The position numbers were made by a program, and so were the translations under genes. 64,000 bases of DNA, from contig JANTQA010000036.1 in assembly GCA_027625915.1 (NCBI GenBank), positions 1,173,501-1,237,500 on the forward strand. Reading direction: 5' to 3'. This DNA is from Anaeramoeba flamelloides (lineage: Eukaryota > Metamonada > Anaeramoebidae). Shown here piece after piece: positions 43,502-56,362 of the stretch; positions within the stretch are counted from its first letter, which is position 1, and each line of letters begins with the position of its first letter. The notes beneath the pieces were generated by a model. That model was not told the origin of the DNA and did no database searches. It was given only the letters and a program-made list of their open reading frames with translations.

Positions 43502-45952
43502 TTATTTTAAATTTGATTGTTGGCTTATAGTTAATAAATTCAGTCTTCTTCTTTTTTTTATTTTGAAGAATTGATCGTTTTCATATTCATTTTCATAATT
43601 ACGGAAATTTTGATTTTGTTTTTGTTTTTTGATGAAAGAATTATCCAATGTTTGCTGGTTGTTAATTGGGTGTTTTCCGATATTTTCTAATTCCATGGGG
43701 AGTTGCACCACCCTTTGTTGATTTTGATCATGACTATTCTTATTCTTATTATTATTGTCATTTGGGTGAATATTATCAACTGTATTATAGTTTTGTTGTT
43801 GTTGTTGTTGCTGCTGCTGCTGTTGTTGTAATAATGGTATTTTGTTTATAGGTAGAATTTGAATAATGTTTTTATTTAAATGATCGTTTGTGGTTTGATT
43901 ATATAAATTATAGAAAGTTTGGACTATTGTATGATGTTTTAAATTGTTTCCCATTAATTGAAAGAATTTAAACATTTCTTTCCAAATTATATGATAATTA
44001 AGATTTTGCTTTTGCTCATAAAGTGTTTTCAAACTGCTAATTGCTCTTTCAATTTCAATTCTTGAAGGGTTCAAATCTTCCATAGCAAGTTTAATTTGTA
44101 GGGCGGGTTCATGAAGTGAATTTCTTATTTCAGCAAATTTGTTAAAATCTAAATCAATGTGGCAAGTCTTTCTTTTAATGCCAATTGTGGTTAAAGAGTC
44201 ATTAATAAAAGAAAATTGGTTATTATTTAAAAAGTAACTTAATGCTAAAAAGGGTTGTATTTGACTATTATTTGTATTATTTGTACTGTTATTCCCAACA
44301 CTATTGTTGTTAACATTCTGTTTTTTATTGTAATTGTTTTTTTGATTATTTTGATTTTTAGAAAAATTATTATTTGTGTTATTTTCTTTATTATTCTTTT
44401 TTTGTCCAGTTTTTTTTGGTAAGATTTGAATTTTGGGTTTTTTTTCTACATTAATTGATACAAATTTTAAATTTTGGATATTTGATTTGTTTTTTAGAGG
44501 ATTTGAATCAATAATTCTTTTGATTTGACTAAATAATGTTAAAAATTTTGTTGTTTCAATATCATCCCACTGTTCTTTTGTGGAATCTAAAAATGAATTT
44601 TCTGGGATATTTGGATTTGGGAGGGTTGGGAATCCAATGCTTGTGCTAATTCTTGCTCTTTTTTTCGAAAATTTAAAATTGCTTTGATAAATTTTACTTA
44701 AAAATAACCAATTGTTTTTCATAGACAACATAATTTTTTTAGTTTTCTTTTTATTTTCGAAAATAACAATCTTGCCATTCATTAAATATTCTATCAGGCA
44801 TATTGTTGGAAAAGATGAAACATTCATGGGTGTGGCGCGTATTGTTTTTTTTGTTGCAATTCCAATTAAATTACTATACAAATAGCCTTTTTTCCAATAA
44901 AATTTTTTATTATTATTTTCAAGAATGTTTGTCACTCCTGGTATAAAGACGGTGTCTTTTGTTTTCTTTTTTTTAACAGATCGATCAAAATCAGAAATTA
45001 ATAATTTTATGTTATGCTTTACTTTTTGATTTTCATTTTCATTTTCATTTTCATTTTGATTCTCATTTTTTTCAATATTTCTCATCGGGATATTAAATAT
45101 CTGATAGCAGGAAAGCCTAAAATGAAACATTGCTAAATCTTGTATTACCGTAAAAAGATCAGTTGGGTGATATGCGTATTCTGTAATTCTAATAGAATTA
45201 TTTTTTTGATAAATTTTATCATCAATTAAATTATTTTGATTATTATTATTATTTGAAAGTTTATTATTATTATTTGAAAATGTTGGAATTGAAAGGTCTG
45301 TCCAAATTATAATGAACTCGACATGTTTTAAAATTAGTTGTGATTCTTTTCGTTTTTCTTTTTCAATTTCTATTTCCATTTGCTTTTGTTGTTTTTGATT
45401 TGATTCTTTACCGAGAATCTGCCCCATTATATTTAATTTCAAGACTTGTTTGTTGATTTGATGTACACAGTTAACTAACCATTCATGATCTATTGAATTA
45501 AATTCAGAGCTGCGATTGCACAAAATGATGCATCTGAAAATGTTTTTGTTTTTGCAAACAGCAAACACATTGTCGTCTCGTGTCTCTTCTGAAAGTGATG
45601 TAATTGCATTTTTAATCGTGTGAAGAATTGAAGTTTGAAATTTTAATCGATCTTTTAATATTGGTGAGGAATAAAACCCATTTGTTAAAGTTATCAGATT
45701 TTGTTCATTTCTTGAATAGCTATTTAGTCTAATTGGTGGTGACCCCGTTAAATAAACAGACAGCTCACTTGTTTTTGGAAATAAATCAAATGCAAATCTT
45801 GAATATTCTAAAACAGATTCAACATAAAGTTTTTTTAATGAATTGTGTATTCTGCTCGTTTCTTCACTTAAGGGATTTAAGATCGGAGTGCTTTTTGTAA
45901 AATATTCTGAATTACAAAAGTCGACCACAAATGATGTCCTTCTAAAGTTCAT
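43502..45952 (-). CDS. INTS13: Integrator complex subunit 13 / Asunder homologue
   Basis: Asunder/INTS13 is part of the Integrator complex, which processes snRNA and other nascent transcripts in the nucleus. A single intronless frame of 816 residues (human about 706) starts at the Met of MNFRRTSFVVDFCNSEYF. Family blocks in order: TSFVVDFCNSEYF at the start; VESVLEYSRFAFDLFP near 45, matching the human VESSMEYCRIMYDIFP; YHPTDLFTVIQDLA with IFNIPMRN, matching human THITNIPMK-type; ATPMNVSSFPTICLIEYLMN, matching human SPVDVNSRPSSCLTNFLLN; and NYHIIWKEMFKFFQ near the C-terminus, matching RIMWNELETLV. Asn-rich inserts and a 12-residue Gln tract (codons about 43795-43830) interrupt the alignment, and the C-terminus carries KKRRR, a likely nuclear signal. 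Overall identity is low, but collinearity is convincing. Confidence 0.8.
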   Translation of the reverse strand: MNFRRTSFVVDFCNSEYFTKSTPILNPLSEETSRIHNSLKKLYVESVLEYSRFAFDLFPKTSELSVYLTGSPPIRLNSYSRNEQNLITLTNGFYSSPILKDRLKFQTSILHTIKNAITSLSEETRDDNVFAVCKNKNIFRCIILCNRSSEFNSIDHEWLVNCVHQINKQVLKLNIMGQILGKESNQKQQKQMEIEIEKEKRKESQLILKHVEFIIIWTDLSIPTFSNNNNKLSNNNNNQNNLIDDKIYQKNNSIRITEYAYHPTDLFTVIQDLAMFHFRLSCYQIFNIPMRNIEKNENQNENENENENQKVKHNIKLLISDFDRSVKKKKTKDTVFIPGVTNILENNNKKFYWKKGYLYSNLIGIATKKTIRATPMNVSSFPTICLIEYLMNGKIVIFENKKKTKKIMLSMKNNWLFLSKIYQSNFKFSKKRARISTSIGFPTLPNPNIPENSFLDSTKEQWDDIETTKFLTLFSQIKRIIDSNPLKNKSNIQNLKFVSINVEKKPKIQILPKKTGQKKNNKENNTNNNFSKNQNNQKNNYNKKQNVNNNSVGNNSTNNTNNSQIQPFLALSYFLNNNQFSFINDSLTTIGIKRKTCHIDLDFNKFAEIRNSLHEPALQIKLAMEDLNPSRIEIERAISSLKTLYEQKQNLNYHIIWKEMFKFFQLMGNNLKHHTIVQTFYNLYNQTTNDHLNKNIIQILPINKIPLLQQQQQQQQQQQQNYNTVDNIHPNDNNNKNKNSHDQNQQRVVQLPMELENIGKHPINNQQTLDNSFIKKQKQNQNFRNYENEYENDQFFKIKKRRRLNLLTISQQSNLK

Positions 45953-47888
45953 AAGAATGTTGTTGGTTTATTTGGTAATTTGTTAGATTGGAGGCTTGTT
46001 GTTTGTATTTTTTAAAAAAAAAGAAAAGAATAAGATTTTTTGTAAAAGGAAAAAACAAAAAAATGAATTTATTAAAATAAGGGAACAAGTCTTGTGAACT
46101 TTAAATTGTTCACAATAAAAGTACATTCTGTCTTTTTATCGATTTGATTGCAATTTTGTTGTTGTTTTAACGTTTTGATGGTTTTCTGACAAATTTGATT
46201 GGAAACAATTGGTATTATATTAACTTGGTCTTTTTAGCAAATAATGTTGGCAACAGTAAAAATGTAGTAAGGTTTGATGAAAAATAAAATACCAAATGAG
46301 ATGTGGTGTAACCAAATATCAAACAGATTAATTTAAGTTATTTTCTTTGAAAAAAATAAATCATAAAGTTGAGTAGAAGCTTTAATTATTTTTTCAAAAA
46401 AGAAATTTTGTAGTTTATTGTTTTTACTTTCACTACAAGAAAAAATTTTTCAAATGTAAACAAAGAATCAAATGGGTTTTAATTGTAAAATGGTTGTAAA
46501 TTTTTTCATTGTCAAATTTTTTTTTTCGTTTTTTCTTCATTTTCAAACAAAAGTCAAATCTAAAGATAAGATTGATCATTAGAATTAATATATAATCCAA
46601 GACATCATATTAAAAGTTGATTTAAAGCTTTTCAATTTATAAAATTTGAAGATTAAATTGTAGACATTAGTATAAGTAAATAATTTTTTTGATTTTTTAT
46701 GACTATTATTTTTTGATTCATGTGAAATTAGCTTTAAGATTTTAATAGTATGTATTAGTCCAGTTTGGGTGATTTAATTTTCTGATAATTTTATTGAACA
46801 GTAAAAATTAGTAAAAAAATAATGTAAAATAAGGATATTTTAACTGTATTTCACAATTAAAACGGTTTTAATAATTTTTTTCCATTTGAAAAATTTTTTT
46901 CTGGAATCAATATTTTCGAATTTTTGTTTCAAAATTAAACTTTTTTGAAATACAGAGAGTAATAAATAAAATCGATGATTTTTAGGGGTTTTGTTCTTCT
47001 AAAAACATTAGAATCAAACTTTTTTTTGTATTGGATTACAAATTATTTAGAAATTATGAAAATAAATTTTTTTACTCGTTTTTATTAATGGATAAATTTA
47101 AAAAAACTATTTAAAATCTGTTTATTTTTTTCTCTTATTAATTAATATGAATTTTGTTAATATTTTTCATGATTTAAAATAAACTTTGTCAAAAAATTTG
47201 GGGATACTCAGAATCACAAATAGATTAGTAAAAAACATCAATATTTAATATTTTTCTATATATAGTTGCTAATCTCATTTAAGTTATTCGTTATAAATTT
47301 TTTTCAATTTAAATACTTTTTTAAAAAAAAAATAAAAAAATATAAAACCTCAAAAAAATCAAAATCTAAATGTACAAAATTTTTAGATGAATAATTATTG
47401 TTAGTGGTTAAATGTTCAAAAATGTTTATATGTTAAAAAAAGAATATTTAATTTATTAAATATGTTTTATCCAATTCAAATAGTATCTTGAATTAGTCAT
47501 TCGAAAACTTTTATACTTAATTTAGAAATTTTGGGATTGATCAAAAAAAAAAAAAAATTTATTAATAACTTTGTTGATATTGCAATTAAAAATTATTGAT
47601 CAAAGAAAATGAATCTATCAAGCAATCTTATCTGATTTTATTGTTTGTCTAAACCCAAGATTTACCTTAAAAACAACAAATCTAAAAAAAATTCCATTTG
47701 GATAAAAATTTTTTTCGTAATTTGAAAAAAGATATAAGAAAAGAAAATAAAATAAAATAATTGAAATAATTGTTAAAACTAAAATTTTTTACTAATTTCA
47801 GGGAAACGTAGAATTTTTATACCTTAAATTGTTTACATCATGTTCCAAAATTTTCCAATTTAGTTTAGTTTTTTTTTTTTGGAGCATT

Positions 47889-50267
47889 AGAGGTTTTGAT
47901 GATATATAAACTATTTTTCAGTCAAAGGGTCCCAGTTGTAAAGGGTATAATACACGTGTTTAAAGGGTTTACATAGATATTAGAAGAAAAATTTTATTTT
48001 GGAAATTTTCAAAATTGAAATCATTTTTTCACATTTCTGTTTTTTTTTTTTTCGATTTTTTTTTTTAAAACGTCATTCAGTTGCAAAAATTTTTTATTAC
48101 AAGATCAATAGTCACTTGGTTAAAATGTGTTATTATAAGATCATTTAAACCATGTAAAGATTGTTGAGAAATCTATTGATTTCTATTGCAATTCAATTCG
48201 ATCTTTGATCTTGATATTTGTTTAATAAATTTGAAAATTTTTCACTTCATTTTCATTTCCTTTTTCAAATAGAGACCACAAATACCAACAAACTTTGTTT
48301 GGGGGCTTAATTTCTAAAAGAAAAGTATGGAAAATGAAGTGAAAAATGTTTCCTATTTATTATTTAAATACCAGTAGAAGTTCAAATCGAACATTGTTGT
48401 TTTTCTCAATAGGGTACTAAGAATTTGAGTTTTTCAATTTTTAAGAAAATATATTGATTAATTAGTTTTCTTTCAGACATGTATCAACAATTCTTTGAGG
48501 TTTATTATTCTCTTTATTTCTTATTTGTTCTTCGAAGGTCAATTATATACAATAATTGATATTTGAAAAAAAAGTTGGGCATCTTTGACCGAAACAGAGT
48601 TTATATATATATATATACCTAAGTCACAATAAACTTATAAAAAAAATGCTATAAATTCCAAAATATCGTGATTAGTTTTTGTTCAATAAAAATTTTATAT
48701 GAAAAAATAGTTATTATTTTGAAAAAACAACAAAAAAGATACTTGATTCTATCAAGAAACAGATCAAAGAGTTTTATTGTCTTTTCGTTTGATTTGGTTG
48801 ACAAACCTAAACAGATCCTTAAGATCAATAACAATAATCACTAAAAGATAAATAAATATTGTCTCAGTCAATTGTGGTGTTTTAAATTGTATTGAATCAA
48901 AGAGCCTCTAAAACAGCCAACTGTTAAGGTTTCTTAAAAGAATGTTTTTTTGGTGAAAATAGTTACAATATTCTCAGAAAACAAAAAGGAGCTGGATAAC
49001 ATATCAAAGGCTTTCACAACATAATTTCAAGATGATCACCTATTATTAAGATTTTTTGAACGATTTTTTTCTTCATCTTATTCTTTTTTTATCTTGGCAT
49101 TGGGTTGAAAAACACAATTAGATCTTGAAATTTTTTTGTTTAATGGATCATTAATAAGAAGGAAGATTACTCATTATTCTTTTTGGTTATTTAACTTGTG
49201 AATATAATAACTCCTATTTAAAAAAACACATCTATTTTATATTCAAGTATATTGTTGAAATGGATGAATAGTAATTTGATCAAAAAATTCACAGTAAATT
49301 TTATAAATTGTAAAAAAAAAAAAAATGAATAGAAAAAAAATTTTTTCCCCCTACACTAAGTCTCATTCCATTTTTAAAAAATTTTCTGTCACATAAACTT
49401 TCATACACTTGAAGATATTTAGCAACCATTACAAACCCTTTCAAACATTTTATAGGGTGGGAAAGTGTTGTAACAGTCCCAAGGCTTTGTAAAAGTTCAA
49501 GAGATTTTTTGCAGTGTTTTTCAAAAAAAATAATTTTTCAATTTTTCGCCATAATATGTCCTTAATAAAATTAAGCACTATTTTTTTTCTGGTTAATATT
49601 TTTCGAAATTAAGTTCATAACTTAATTCCATTAACCACTGTGATAACTTTTTTTTAGAATAAAAACACTCTCAACTTTTGAATATCGAAAATATTTTTTG
49701 AAATTAGTCTGCACTTTTTTATTTTTTTTTGAAAAATTGGGGTTGAGAAAAGTTTGAAATCAAAGAATCAGTTAATATATTAAATTAGAATGCTTTTCCA
49801 GAAAGTTTATCCTTTTAGTTGAACTTTTTTTTTATTTTACCATTTAAAACTAAAAAAAAACATTTGAGGACCAAATTAGTGCATTTTGTGAAAAGAAAAT
49901 TCCCATAATTTAGAATTTGTTTTAGTAAATGAGTTTAAACAAGATAGTGTATCTAAAAATATACATAATTTCAAGTGAGAATTCAATGATTTTGTCAAAA
50001 AATGTTTTCAAGAAAAAGCTAAATTGAAACTTTATTTATTTTTATTCTTTCATTTAGTTTTTTTAATTGTCTTAATGGAAAGTATTTGATCAGTTTTCCA
50101 TTTTTAGTTTTTTTTGTGTTCGTAGGGACATATAGAATATAGCTATAATGTTGAATATTGCGCTTTTATGATTTTTCGTGATAAAGCCGACCTAATTGTG
50201 GTTTTTTTAATATTATCATGAATAAATTGTTAGTATCATGATATTATATGCTATCATCAAAACATCT
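47889..50267 (+). mobile_element. Family B TIR element, copy 2, interrupted by family A
   Basis: Starts AGAGGTTTTGATGATATA at 47889 and ends with the complement of AGATGTTTTGATGATAGCAT at 50267. Removing the nested family A element leaves about 1.68 kb, collinear with 20223-21573. The ATCGTGAT-type subterminal words are fewer at the left end here than in copy 1. No intact reading frame; moderately diverged from copy 1. Confidence 0.7.
47909..48601 (+). mobile_element. Family A TIR element, copy 3, nested in family B
   Basis: 693 bases inserted 20 bases inside the left end of family B, with TA at both junctions (47907-47908 and 48602-48603). Ends AACTATTTTTCAGTCAAAGG and the complement of AACTCTGTTTCGGTCAAAG. 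By eye it is well above 90% identical to the copy at 31609-32308 over long blocks, so both moved recently relative to family B. Confidence 0.8.
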
Positions 50268-50609
50268 ATTATATATTTAATTTGAATCAACTGTAAATTT
50301 CCATGTTCTCAGAAAAATCCTTTTTTTCAAAGTGAAAAAAAATTGTTCTTTTAAAAATAAATTAATTGATTAATTTTGTAAATTTTTATTATTATTAAAA
50401 TTATATGAAAAAAAATTGTTAATTAAAAAGAAAATAAAATTTATATTTCATGAATATTATAAGATTTATAAATAATATTTATAATTATATCGAAAAATAG
50501 ATTATATAAATAATTACCGAAATAGATCAATAAATATCGATATAAGATCGAAAAATAGATATGTAAATAAATACTTCATTATATATATATATCTATATAT
50601 ATAATTAAA

Positions 50610-53600
50610 TTAATTTTGATCTGTGGAAGATGAAGATTCATTTTCAATTTTTTGAGCTTTCTTATTTTCAGATTTTTTTTCATCATTCTCATTTTCTTTT
50701 TCCATTTTTTCTTCCTTTTCTTGGTTCAATTCGTCATCTAAATCTGAGTCTTCAAACAGAATTTTGGCAGAATTTAAAGAAAAGTTTAATAATTGGAATT
50801 CCTTAATAAAATTTTGATTTTTTTGGATTGAAAAAGTTAAAGTGGGTATTTCGCCTTTAAATTTGCTTTTACCCTTTTTTTTATTAAACTCGGTGTTTAA
50901 TCTATTTAATTCTGTTTGATAGTTATTTCTGGCGATTTCAAACCATCTCAGTGAATCATATTTATCAAATTGGCCCAAAATTTTCAAAATGTAAGCGATT
51001 CCAATGACAAACCCATCATCTGAAAAGGCGCCGCCTTCGCCTTGGTTGCCAATTTTCGCCTTTGAAATGATCATGTTTTCTATAAAGTTAATTTGCAACG
51101 CTGGCACAATGATATAAAAGGTCTCCATGTGTGCATTTTTTTTTGTTCTAAATTCCTTGGCAAAAACCTTGACGAGTGAAGCAAAATAATCAGATCCTTC
51201 GCTGATCACTTGTGTTAAGTTCTTGATCATTTGGTCCATGTTTTTCCCTGCTTCAATTGTGGTTTCCGATAATTCCAATTGTTCGGAGGCCTCGCCAAAC
51301 AAGACTGTTTCTGTGATATCAGGGATGAACCTAACAGAGTCCGAAATGAAATGGATTCCTCCTGCTCGTACCATCCGAACGTAAGCCATTGCGTTACCGA
51401 TTTGTGTGATCGTTTCTCGAAATTTTGATAAATAATTCATATCCCTTGATCCAAGCTTGGATATTTTATTAATCAGATCTTTTGATTTGGAAAATTCATA
51501 GGTTTTTCTATTCTTATGAATGTTTTTCGAAAACCATTGTGATTCAAGGATTAGCAAACTTTTGATATAGTCATCTTTTAAAAACCCAGAGAAGACTCTA
51601 AACATTTGCTTTAAGAATTGGAAAGTGACATGCACCGTGGTGTTGATGATTCCAATTCCATGAGTTTTGATTGAATTGGCAATTACACCGATGCCAATTG
51701 CATTGATGTGCTTCAAATTGGACATTCGCTCAACAAATATCTGGTTATTCAAATTATAATTAAATTTGGAAACAAAATATTGGATGTTCCTCATGATTTG
51801 CAAAACATCTAGCCCAGATTTTTGGGTGGTGCTTGGTAGATATACGTCTGTCATTTCGATGCCATATTTTTGCTTTGCCAAATTCCTCATTTCGTCATAT
51901 TTTTTCCAATCTGATAGCGCGACTGTACTAATGTCATAAAAGGTGCGATCCAAATATTGCTTAATTTCCTGTTTAATTTTGATGGTGATATCAAAAAACC
52001 TAAGTGTGGATAGGTTTAATAGCAAAGAATAGTCAGTAATTTTCCCCTTTTTTTTTAAAATGTTTTTCTCCTTGACTTCCAAATGGCTATGCGCATGATA
52101 CCTGAGATCGGTCTCAATTTTGATGCACAGGGGCTTAATTATTGAGCTGTTGATTAATTTCATGACTATTTGAATATACCGATCCTTTAATTGGTCTTTT
52201 TCTTCCAAATGCTCAACAGTTTGTAAGAGCCTTCCGCAATCTCCAAATGCGTGTAATAAGTATTGTAATCTTTCTGGATTGATTGGATCACGAAATAGAT
52301 TTCTTAAGTATCGTTCAAATAAATCGTTTGAAAAATAATGGAAGGACATGTCTGTGTTTTTCCAAATTTTTTTTTGTAAATCCCCCAGGACGATCAGCTT
52401 TCTGAGGGTCATAATTATTGCACTCAATGCCTTGTCCTTCATGATCTCTGACTTGTCTTCACTTAAGATATTTAAGATGATTAAGAGTATTTTAATCCTT
52501 TGAGAGGTTGGTGGGCCTTTCAAGCATTGGGTCGCCAATTGGAGTGCAAATTGGATATGATGAGAGAGCCTTGGATCGTTCAGTTTCTTGAGTGTGCCCG
52601 AAATCTTGGAAACATATTTTTGGAATAAAAAGGGTAACGTTTCTGCAATCATCGATCCCTTCCGGTGGAAGGTGTATCTGATGGCAATGAGCATTTCGGC
52701 ACATCGCGATAATACAAATAAAAGATCCTTTTTCATGTTCCGCTGTAATATTTGATGCAAAAATAATGATTCCTTAAAGATATTTAAAATGTCATTTGCC
52801 TCCTTGAGCCCCCTTATTAATAAATCGGACTGCATTGTTAGTACCCTTTCTGGGTCCTCATATTCCGTAATGTCGCTATCCATTTCAACAATCCAAGAGC
52901 CCACAGAAATGAAGTGCTGCTTGACCCGATCAGAAAAGGTTCGATCTAATTCAATAACATATTCAATCCTTGACTCCTTATTCATGTCAAGGTAGTTCTC
53001 ACCAATGCTTTCGATGACACCCCTTAGTCTTTCATTGAAAAAATTGTCGACTAAAAAGATTATCGAGCCGTAAAAATGAATACAGGGGAAATTCGTTCCA
53101 ATTTTTAAAATCTTGGCCAGCATTTTGATTTGTGTGTAATCATTAAAGATTTGGGTGTAGACATAATATAGCACACTTAGCCCAACAAATGACTCACCCT
53201 TAAAGTTGTCAATAGATATAATGTTTTTGCTGTAGAGCTTTGTGTCCTTCCCATTGTTTGTAATTAAATTAAAGATCCTTCTGATCTCTCCAAAAAACTC
53301 TTCTTTAAAAATGTTCTTTTCAATTTTTTTTTTGTCGGTTTCTTCATTGAAGCTCCGATAGGTCTTTTTTCGGAACGTCTTGGAATGGAAATCAAAATCG
53401 CTATTAACTAATGAATGTAAGATGGTCCCATTCAATAAATGCTTCTCGATGACTTGTAATAAGACTTTTAAATTCTTGATATCTTCTTCAGTGGTATTGT
53501 ATTTTACTGGATCAGACGATGCTAAGTTTATCATTCTAATTTTGGTTTTTGTTTTTTTTTTTTTTGTAGGTTTTTATGTTTGTTTTGGTTTTTGTTTTGG

Positions 53601-55292
53601 TTTTTGTTTTTTTTTGTTGATTTTTTTGATTTATTTGTTGGTTTTTTGGTTTATTTGTTGGTTTTTGATTTATTTTGTTGGTTTTTTGATTTATTTGTTT
53701 TATAAAGAATGGGAATTTTGTTTTTTTTGAAGATTTTTATGAAAAACAAAAGGTATTTAAGAATATATTTAATTCAAAAGTAATGTAAAATAATTGTTAA
53801 AAAAAATAAGAGTCTGTGTTGATAAAGTAGTTAATAAATTTTGGGTTTATTGGAAAATATTAAAAATATTTTTTTTTCTTTTTTTCATAGACAAAAAAAA
53901 AACACAAAATAACTTTATCAACCCTCGTCTGATGATTCTTTTAAAAAGAATGTTTGAATTGTAAAAAGAATTGATTAAAAACAATTACTTTCTATAGGTG
54001 CCCCACGAAGATTGTAATAACTCATTATTTACAATTAATTCATCAAAAGTATGCAAAACAACTAAAACTTTTGAAAGAAGAAAAAAAACTTCAGAAAAAT
54101 GTGTATTTTTCCAAATAGACAAATATTCCTTATTACTTGTTGTGTATAATTTAGACATTTGGTTGATTACATTTTTAACAACCTACAATGGAGTCAATTT
54201 GGAAATTTTATTTGTTTTGTTTGTTTAGTTTATTTGTTTTATTTGTTTAGTTAATTTTTTTATTTTGTTTTTTTAGTTTTGTTTATTTATTTTTGTTGTT
54301 TTTATTTGTTTTTTGGGTTCAATGTTGTGGTGTTATGAATTTGTTGAATTTATTTTGTTTATTAGATTTGGATTTAATAATGGATTGTTATGAATTTGTT
54401 TAACGAGCATTGACTTTTTGTTTTGTTATTTTGAAAGGAAATAAAAGATTTACTTCATAGATGTGCAGAACAAAATCTGTTAGTCGAACCAAAAAGTTCA
54501 TAAATTTGCCGACAAATAACTCTGATTGCCCCTCTTTTAATTCAAATTGTGGATTCAAGTTTTCGTCAATTGATTCTCCAAAAATCGATAAAGGTGGATA
54601 AAATACGTTGTTTGCTTGATTGAGAATGAAGCTCATTTCTTCACATAAATGTGCAAAGATCATAATAACCTTTTTTGTTTTGATTTGGATTGGCTTTAAA
54701 TTGTCATCAAGCTGCGAACAAATGTCCACAATCGTTGCATTTTCTTTTGGATTTGTATTAATTGAAATTGGATCGTAAACTGGATCCCAGGTCTAATATT
54801 TGGTTTTGAAGGTTATAATTTGTAGCGTAGGTAAAGTTGTGTTTGTTTTTTTGTTGAGAAATTCCGTTGTTTTTTTTTTTATATTTTTTTTTGGTTGGTT
54901 TTTATTAAACAACAATTTAGAAGAAGAAAAAAAAAAATATATTTTTATGCAAGATTATTTACATCGGATAAGATCGATTCTAAAGTGTCTTGAATTGTAT
55001 AAATTTGTTTTCCATATTGACTTAGAAAATCTTCAAATTTTGTTTCTTGTGTTGAAGATGCCTCAGGATCTGATGAGGTAACATTTGAAGGAAAGATAGT
55101 TTTCAGTTAAAAAAATATTATGTATCAAATAAGAAGTTTTATGAAAGGAAAAAAGATTGAAAAAAAAAGAAAAAATTTTGTTTTTAGGAAATCGGTTAAA
55201 TTGTTTGAGGTGTGAGTTGGTTTGGTTTTTGTACATTGTTTGGAGTGCTCGATTTCTTGAAAATCTTGAATATCTATTCCGTAAATCGACAT
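50610..55292 (-). CDS. WASHC4: WASH complex subunit 4 (SWIP)
   Basis: Large subunit of the WASH complex, which activates Arp2/3 on endosomes for cargo sorting. Five exons: 55235-55292, 54963-55069, 54454-54792, 53989-54182 and 50610-53535; 1,207 residues (human 1,173), all phases closing. Exon 1 gives MSIYGIDIQDFQEIEHSKQ; exon 2 has KFEDFLSQYGKQI, matching human KFLEEYTSQLRRI; exon 3 begins TWDPVYDPISI and includes LCEEM and LSIFGES; exon 4 has VVKNVINQMSKLY and FDELI. The last exon holds the most conserved part: LDVLQIMRNIQYFVSKFNYN, LNNQIFVERMSNLKHIN, SIKTHGIGIINTTV, IGNAMAYVRMVRAGGIHF, NFYIIVPALQINF and DDGFVIGIAYILKI. The C-terminus is Glu/Lys-rich. Introns are 165-453 bases, free of elements. 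No other WASH subunit lies in the window. Confidence 0.93.
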
Positions 55293-55894
55293 CAAGAAAA
55301 GAATTTATTTTTGCAAGTAAACAAGAGAAAAATGATATTAAAAAAAATAAAAACAGTCGTTTTTCTCGTGTTCAAATAGGAGATGTGTAAAGCGGCATAT
55401 TTTGATTAATTTGAAAGTATGAAACAAATTTTGTCTATTTCTTTTTGATTTGTTGCTGAGAGATGCTTGGAAAAGATTTTTCTCTTATTGGAAAATTAGT
55501 TACTTTTTTAAGGCTCTTATTAATAAACTTGAATACTCTTCAAATCTGGTTCTTGTTTTGTTCTGTGTAAAAGGAAGTCTGATTGTGAAATTTTTATCCT
55601 TGAAAAAATTAAAAGATATATTGGTTAGGTTTTTAGGGATTTTACTTGAAAAACTTGCAAAAAAAATAAAATTCAATTATTGAAAATCCACACAGTACTT
55701 AAGACTGATAATTTGATGTTTCTAAAAAAACCAATCTTTTTCCAATTTTTTATTACGACGCCTTCAAATTCTTGGTTTTGAGACTAATTCTGTTTATCGA
55801 GTACAACTTCTATTTAATTCATTTTAAATCGGATTGTGGTGGTTTTAAATCCCTTTGTATTTTTCATTAATGTGTTTTTTTTAATATTAACTTC

Positions 55895-56040
55895 TTTGAA
55901 AAATGAAATCTTAGAGATATCAAAAATCGCCAAAGGGTGGAATTTAAAACGTATACATTTGTTTTCAAAGGTAATATTTGCTATGATTTAAACTGAGAAT
56001 CTCTGATTGCACTTTGGTTTTTTTTTTAAAAATTGATCAA
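55895..56040 (+). repeat. Family L dispersed repeat, copy 2
   Basis: Diverged direct copy of 42750-42920: GAGATATCAAAAATCGCCAA, TTGTTTTCAAAGG, GAGAATCTCTGATTGCACTT in the same order. Confidence 0.4.
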
Positions 56041-56362
56041 AGTTTTTTATTATTTATTTTTAGAAATCAATTATACCTTACATATTGATTTATTTTTAAT
56101 TGCTATTTGTTACTCTTAAATTTTACAAACTTTATTAGATATTTCCTTTTTTTTTTTTCTGTGTAATGGATCAAACCTTAAAAAATATTTTTTTAAGATT
56201 AAATCCAGTGTAATGATCTTCTAGTTAAAGAGATATTAACAAAAAAATTCTACTTAAAAGAATTTTCTTGTTTATTTATTTGAATTTAATTAAAGAAATC
56301 GATTCAGATTGTTTTCGCCATTATATGAAAGAAGTTGTTTAAAAAATTATCTATTGGTTTAT

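Larger units (their letters stand above)
45953..50609. other. Intergenic region between INTS13 and WASHC4
   Basis: About 4.7 kb. Bases 45953-47888 (INTS13 promoter side) show only A/T runs. Bases 47889-50267 are a family B element containing a nested family A element. Bases 50268-50609 hold (TA)n and GATA-like words and the WASHC4 3' UTR. No gene seen. Confidence 0.5.

Noticed and set aside
55157-55683. Two plus-strand open frames opposite and beyond the WASHC4 5' end
   Set aside because: The first overlaps WASHC4 exon 1 on the other strand, and neither has a recognisable domain or splice context.
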